A stretch of DNA of 64,000 nucleotides, from the NCBI GenBank assembly GCA_963931605.1, contig OZ007031.1, positions 496,001 to 560,000 of the forward strand, written 5' to 3'. This DNA comes from CALUOB01 sp944322305 (GTDB lineage: Bacteria > Actinomycetota > Coriobacteriia > Coriobacteriales > Coriobacteriaceae). Of the stretch, positions 60,410 to 64,000 are shown piece by piece. Within the stretch, counting starts at the first letter, position 1; each line of letters begins with the position of its first letter. The notes beneath the pieces were generated by a model. It was not told the origin of the DNA. It saw only the letters and a list, made by a program, of their open reading frames with translations, and ran no database searches. A program made the position numbers and the translations under genes.

Positions 60410-62077
60410 TCAGACCTCCATGACGACCGGGATGATCATCGGCCGCGAATGGGTGCGGTTCCACAGGAAGTTGGTGAGCGAGTCGCGCACCGCCTTGCGC
60501 ACGGCATCGGTGCCCGTGGTGAAGTTGAAGGAGCCCTTCTCGATGGTGCGCAGGATAGCCTCGTTGGCGTCCACGGTGAAGGCGTCGTCGGTGGCGAAGC
60601 TCACGCCGCGGCTGGAGAACTCGATGCCCTCCACGCGGTTGTGCTTGGGAGAGACGGTGACGACCACGGTTACCAAGCCGTCGTTGGCGAGCTTCTGGCG
60701 GTCGCGCAGCACCACCGGGTCCGCATCGGCGATGCGCAAGCCGTCCACGTACACCACGCCCGAGTCGACCGACGGGCCCACCTTCACGCGCCCGTCGCGC
60801 ATCTCGAGCGTGTCGCCGTTGTCGAGCACGAAGATGTTCTCGCGCGGGATGCCCATCTTCTCGCCCAGCTCGGCGTGGGCGCGCAGGTGCACCGCCTCGC
60901 CGTGCACCGGCATGAAGTAGGCCGGGTGCGTCATGGCGAGCATGAGCTTGAGCTCCTCCTGGGAGCCGTGGCCCGAGACGTGCACGAGCATCTTGGTCTT
61001 GTCGTACACCTCGCAGCCCAGCTTAGCCAAGTTGTTGACGACCTGCTGGACGGCCTTCTCGTTGCCCGGGACGGGCGTGGCCGAGATGATGACGGTGTCG
61101 CCCTCGTGGATGGAGAGGGTCTTGTGCTCGCCGTTGGCCATGCGCGACAGCGCCGAGAGCGGCTCGCCCTGGGACCCGGTGCACATGACGACGATCTTCT
61201 CCTCAGGGATGGAGCCCACGTCGAAGGCGTCGACTATGGAGTCCTCAGGCACCTTGAGGTAGCCCAGTTCGCGCGCCACGCTGGTGTTGGTGAGCATGGA
61301 GCGGCCCGTCACCACGACCTTGCGGCCGCAGCCCACCGCGGCGTCGCAGATCTGCTGCAGGCGGTGGATGTGGGAGGAGAAGCTCGCCACGAAGACGCGC
61401 CCCTCGGCGTTCTTGATGATGTGGCGCAGGCTCGAGCCCACCTCGGCCTCAGACTTGGTGAAGCCGGGGACGGTGGCGTTGGTGGAGTCGGAGAGCAGAA
61501 GGTCGATGCCCTGGCGCGCGAACTTGTTGATGAGCTCGTAGTCGGGGCGCACGCCATCGATGGGCGTCTGGTCGAGCTTGAAGTCGCCGGTGTGCATGAC
61601 CGAGCCCTGCGGGGTGCGGATAAACACGCCCAGCGCCGCGGGGATGGAGTGGGTCATGGAGAAGAAGTCGATCGAGATGCAGCCCAGGTTGATGTGGGCA
61701 CCGTCTTTGACCTCGCGCATCTTGACGTTCTTCAGGCGGTGCTCGGCGAGTTTGCCCTCGATGAAGCCGAGCGTGAGCTTGCTCGAGAAGATCGGCACGC
61801 GAACGTTCAGGTCCTGCAGCAGGTACGGCAGGGCGCCGGTGTGGTCCTCGTGGCCGTGGGTGATCACGATGCCGCGCAGCTTGTCCTCGTTCTCGAGCAC
61901 GTAGCTGTAGTCGGGCAGCACCAAGTCGATGCCGGGCTGGGAGTCGTCAGGGAACATGAGGCCGGCGTCAACAAGCACCATGTCGTTGCCGCACTCGAAG
62001 GCGGTCATGTTCTTGCCGATGCCGTCCAAACCACCCAGCGGGATGATGCGCAGCGGCGGGTTCTTGCGTTTTGCCAT
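60410..62077 (-). CDS. rnj: Ribonuclease J
   Basis: Metallo-beta-lactamase/beta-CASP nuclease with endonuclease and 5'-exonuclease activity. Metal ligands are HGHEDHTGALPYL and HTGDFKLDQTP. The beta-CASP motifs include SDSTNA, GSQGEPLSALSRMANGEH and HVSGHGSQEELKLM. The length is 555 aa. ATG 62077 follows AAAGGAG at ten bases; the frame is open 39 codons further but without homology. With rny and pnp the window carries the main RNA decay nucleases. Confidence 0.96.
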   Translation of the reverse strand: MAKRKNPPLRIIPLGGLDGIGKNMTAFECGNDMVLVDAGLMFPDDSQPGIDLVLPDYSYVLENEDKLRGIVITHGHEDHTGALPYLLQDLNVRVPIFSSKLTLGFIEGKLAEHRLKNVKMREVKDGAHINLGCISIDFFSMTHSIPAALGVFIRTPQGSVMHTGDFKLDQTPIDGVRPDYELINKFARQGIDLLLSDSTNATVPGFTKSEAEVGSSLRHIIKNAEGRVFVASFSSHIHRLQQICDAAVGCGRKVVVTGRSMLTNTSVARELGYLKVPEDSIVDAFDVGSIPEEKIVVMCTGSQGEPLSALSRMANGEHKTLSIHEGDTVIISATPVPGNEKAVQQVVNNLAKLGCEVYDKTKMLVHVSGHGSQEELKLMLAMTHPAYFMPVHGEAVHLRAHAELGEKMGIPRENIFVLDNGDTLEMRDGRVKVGPSVDSGVVYVDGLRIADADPVVLRDRQKLANDGLVTVVVTVSPKHNRVEGIEFSSRGVSFATDDAFTVDANEAILRTIEKGSFNFTTGTDAVRKAVRDSLTNFLWNRTHSRPMIIPVVMEV

Positions 62078-62358
62078 AGTGAGAAATACTCCTTTCGGAA
62101 CGCGGTTGCTATGCAAACAGCGGCTGTATGCCGCAAACGGAGCAGGTGAGGCGCGAGAGAGATAAGGCGCCATGTTCGCAGTGTTCAATATCATACCGGT
62201 TCCGCAGGTATTTCAAACGGCCACGCGCAAACCTAACAGGAAGTACGGAAAAGGCAGCGACGCCTCTTGAGGTCCAAGCGAATGCGCCGGCCGGGACAGG
62301 GGTTATCGCCTTCTCCTTGCGTGCGAGAGGCGCAGCATGTTTTTGCTCGCAACAAAAA

Positions 62359-62425
62359 GGGGGCCGGTCGACAGGGTTCCTGATTTTGCTGTCGGGCAAA
62401 ATCAGGGTTCCTATCGACCGGGCCC
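62359..62425 (+). repeat. GATATCGGGC hairpin, T family copy E
   Basis: A 67-base inverted repeat: outer arms starting GGGgCCGGTCGA and ending TCGACCGGgCCC, inner TGATTTT/AAAATCA stem, variant loop GCTGTCGGGC at about 62388-62397, and GGTTC on both sides. It lies in the gap between pnp and rnj, in the same orientation as copy F. Confidence 0.87.
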
Positions 62426-62470
62426 TAACGCATGCGAGAAGGACAATGCATTTTCGCCTGCAACGAAGAA

Positions 62471-62538
62471 GGGGGCCGACCGTAAGGACTCTGGATTTTG
62501 ATATCGGACAAAATCCAGCTTCCTTACGGTCGACCCCC
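62471..62538 (+). repeat. GATATCGGGC hairpin, T family copy F
   Basis: A 68-base inverted repeat with arms GGGGGcCGACCGTAAGGA and complement, inner GGATTTT/AAAATCC stem and loop GATATCGGAC. The internal GGTTC on the left has changed to GACTC. It lies 37 bases after the pnp stop. Copies E and F plus about 45 bases of upstream sequence look like a tandem duplication. No gene is seen in 62078-62574. Confidence 0.87.
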
Positions 62539-62574
62539 TATGCGTGCGCTAAAAACGCAGGCTATGCGAAGGGT

Positions 62575-64000
62575 TTACCCCTCGTGGTGACGGCGCGGAC
62601 GACGCTCGGGACGGTCGCCGCGGTCGCCTCCGCGATAGCCGCCACGGTCACGGTCGGTGCGCTCGCGGCGCTCACCGCCCGCGTAGGGGCGGCCGCTGTT
62701 GCGGCCCGGGCGCGCAGAGCGGTCGCGGTTGCCTGCGAAGTTGGTGTGGTTGCCGCGGCCGTCACCGGAACCGGCGGGAGCGTGCGGCTTCTCGAGGCGG
62801 TCGAGCGAGATCTTGCCCTTCTCGTCCACGTCGATGACCTTGACCTTGACCTCGTCGCCGATGTTGAGGACGTCCTCGACCTTGTCGACGCGGCCCACGG
62901 CGACGCGGCTGATGTGCAGCAGGCCGTCCTTGCCTGGCAGCAGGTTCACGAACGCGCCGAAGGGCTGGATGGAGACCACGCGGCCGGTGTACTCCTCGCC
63001 GATCTCGGGCACCTTGACGATAAGCTCGATGCGCTCCTTGGCAGCCGTGACGGAGGCCTCGTCGCCGCCGATGTAGACGGTGCCGTCCTCCTGGATGTCC
63101 ACCGAGGCGCCGGTCTCGTCCTGGATGCCGCGGATGGTCTTGCCGCCGGAGCCGATGACGTCGCGGATCTTGTCGGTGTCGATCTTGATCGAGATGATCT
63201 GCGGGGCGGTCGGGCGCACGGTCAGGCGCGGCTCGGGCACGACCTCGAGCATCTTGCCCAGGATGAAGGCGCGGCCCTGCTTAGCCTGCTCGAGCGCCTG
63301 GGCGAGGATCTCGGGCGTGAGGCCGGTGGCCTTGTTGTCCATCTGCATGGCGGTGATGCCGCGCTCGGTGCCGGTCACCTTGAAGTCCATGTCGCCGAGG
63401 AAGTCCTCGAGGCCCTGGATGTCAGAGAGGACGACGGTCTTGCCCTCCTCCTGGATGAGGCCCATGGCGATGCCGGAGACGGGGCGCTTGATCGGCACGC
63501 CGCCGTCCATCAGCGCAAGGCAGCTCGCGCAGGTGGACGCCATGGACGAGGAGCCGTTGGATTCCATGACCTCGGAGACCACGCGGATGGCGTAGGGGAA
63601 CTCCTCCTCAGAGGGGAGCACGGGCAGCAGCGCGCGCTCGGCCAGGTTGCCGTGGCCGATCTCGCGGCGCTTGGGGCTGCCGATGCGGCCGGTCTCGCCG
63701 GTGCAGTACGGCGGGAAGTTGTAGTGGTGCATGTAGCGCTTACCCTCGACCGGCTCGATGGTGTCGAGGCGCTGCCACTCGTTGAGCATGCCGAGCGCGA
63801 GCACCGAGAGCACCTGGGTCTGGCCGCGCTGGAACAGGCCGGAGCCGTGCACGAGCGGCAAGTAGCTGCCCTTCACCATGATCGGGCGGATCTCGTCGGC
63901 GGCGCGGCCGTCAACGCGCTCGCCGGTCTCGACGACCATCGTGCGCATGGCCTTCTTCTCGAGCGCCTTGAGCTCGACCGGGATCTCGCGGGCCCAGGTC
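62575..64000 (-). CDS. pnp: Polyribonucleotide nucleotidyltransferase (C-terminal part)
   Basis: Phosphorolytic 3'-5' exoribonuclease; its N-terminus lies beyond the window edge (the frame stays open to 64000). Visible are the end of the first RNase PH half, the second RNase PH core (RVVSEVMESNGSSSMASTCASCLALMDGGVPIK, in pieces), a KH domain (DKIRDVIGSGGKTIRGIQDETGASVDIQEDG), an S1 domain (YTGRVVSIQPFGAFVNLLPGKDGLLHISRVA) and a tail of about 65 residues rich in Arg, Gly and Asp repeats that could bind RNA. About 475 residues are in view of an expected 700 or more. Confidence 0.95.
   Translation of the reverse strand, partial: TWAREIPVELKALEKKAMRTMVVETGERVDGRAADEIRPIMVKGSYLPLVHGSGLFQRGQTQVLSVLALGMLNEWQRLDTIEPVEGKRYMHHYNFPPYCTGETGRIGSPKRREIGHGNLAERALLPVLPSEEEFPYAIRVVSEVMESNGSSSMASTCASCLALMDGGVPIKRPVSGIAMGLIQEEGKTVVLSDIQGLEDFLGDMDFKVTGTERGITAMQMDNKATGLTPEILAQALEQAKQGRAFILGKMLEVVPEPRLTVRPTAPQIISIKIDTDKIRDVIGSGGKTIRGIQDETGASVDIQEDGTVYIGGDEASVTAAKERIELIVKVPEIGEEYTGRVVSIQPFGAFVNLLPGKDGLLHISRVAVGRVDKVEDVLNIGDEVKVKVIDVDEKGKISLDRLEKPHAPAGSGDGRGNHTNFAGNRDRSARPGRNSGRPYAGGERRERTDRDRGGYRGGDRGDRPERRPRRHHEG

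Noticed and set aside
60449..62149. Long plus-strand frame opposite rnj
   Set aside because: Antisense shadow of a clearly conserved gene, with composition typical of such shadows.

Overview
The window is a GC-rich, gene-dense bacterial chromosome segment of housekeeping genes. Gene order and content point to an actinobacterium of the class Coriobacteriia (Collinsella/Olsenella/Eggerthella-like). The reasons are high GC with many GTG starts, non-mevalonate isoprenoid genes, a GarA-like FHA protein followed by a MerR regulator, SpoVS in a tRNA-modification/RNase Y/RecA neighbourhood, and a DUF512 protein near der-plsY-gpsA. The genus is an inference; no rRNA is present.

Layout. Positions 1-9130 (+): frr-uppS-cdsA-dxr-rseP-ispG, then proS and an FMN-dependent hydroxy-acid oxidase. 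Positions 9131-12318: a tRNA region, with two identical tRNA-Ala(GGC) and a tRNA-CAU on the minus strand, tRNA-Val(CAC) on the plus strand, and two small membrane proteins. Positions 12319-22875 (+): an ABC-F ATPase, an M50 protease, scpA-scpB-rluB, a phosphatase, cmk-plsC, ispH and a DUF512 protein. Positions 22876-23947: an AT-richer accessory insertion with an IS3-type transposase remnant. Positions 23948-32816 (+): der-plsY-gpsA, rpe-nifS-mnmA-nif3-zinc ribbon protein-coaBC. Positions 33190-39478 (+ except trxB): tRNA-Pro, a CDP-alcohol phosphatidyltransferase, FHA/MerR, DegV, trxB (-) and a diacylglycerol glycosyltransferase. Positions 39613-42552 (-): purine permease, dut, nrdR and an SOS-controlled LysM protein, divergent from lexA (42742 +). 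Positions 44149-64000 (-): pnp, rnj, ftsK, a RodZ-like protein, yajQ, rimO, pgsA, pncC, recA, recX, rny, a GHKL ATPase, spoVS, miaB, miaA, hflX.

Functional themes are isoprenoid and phospholipid synthesis (dxr, ispG, ispH, uppS, cdsA, plsC, plsY, gpsA, pgsA), RNA decay (pnp, RNase J, RNase Y), tRNA/ribosome modification (mnmA, miaA, miaB, rimO, rluB), chromosome segregation (scpAB, ftsK) and the SOS response (lexA, LysM protein, recA, recX). LexA boxes lie inside the -35/-10 spacers of both recA and the LysM gene.

The most unusual signal is not a gene. Eleven long intergenic hairpins form two families. Six copies (about 67 nt) carry a conserved GATATCGGGC loop, and five copies (about 113 nt) have 26-27 bp terminal arms around a conserved interior of about 59 nt. 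Within each copy the two arms match each other, but arms differ widely between copies, and neighbouring copies usually sit as divergent (-,+) pairs, as in REPIN-like elements.
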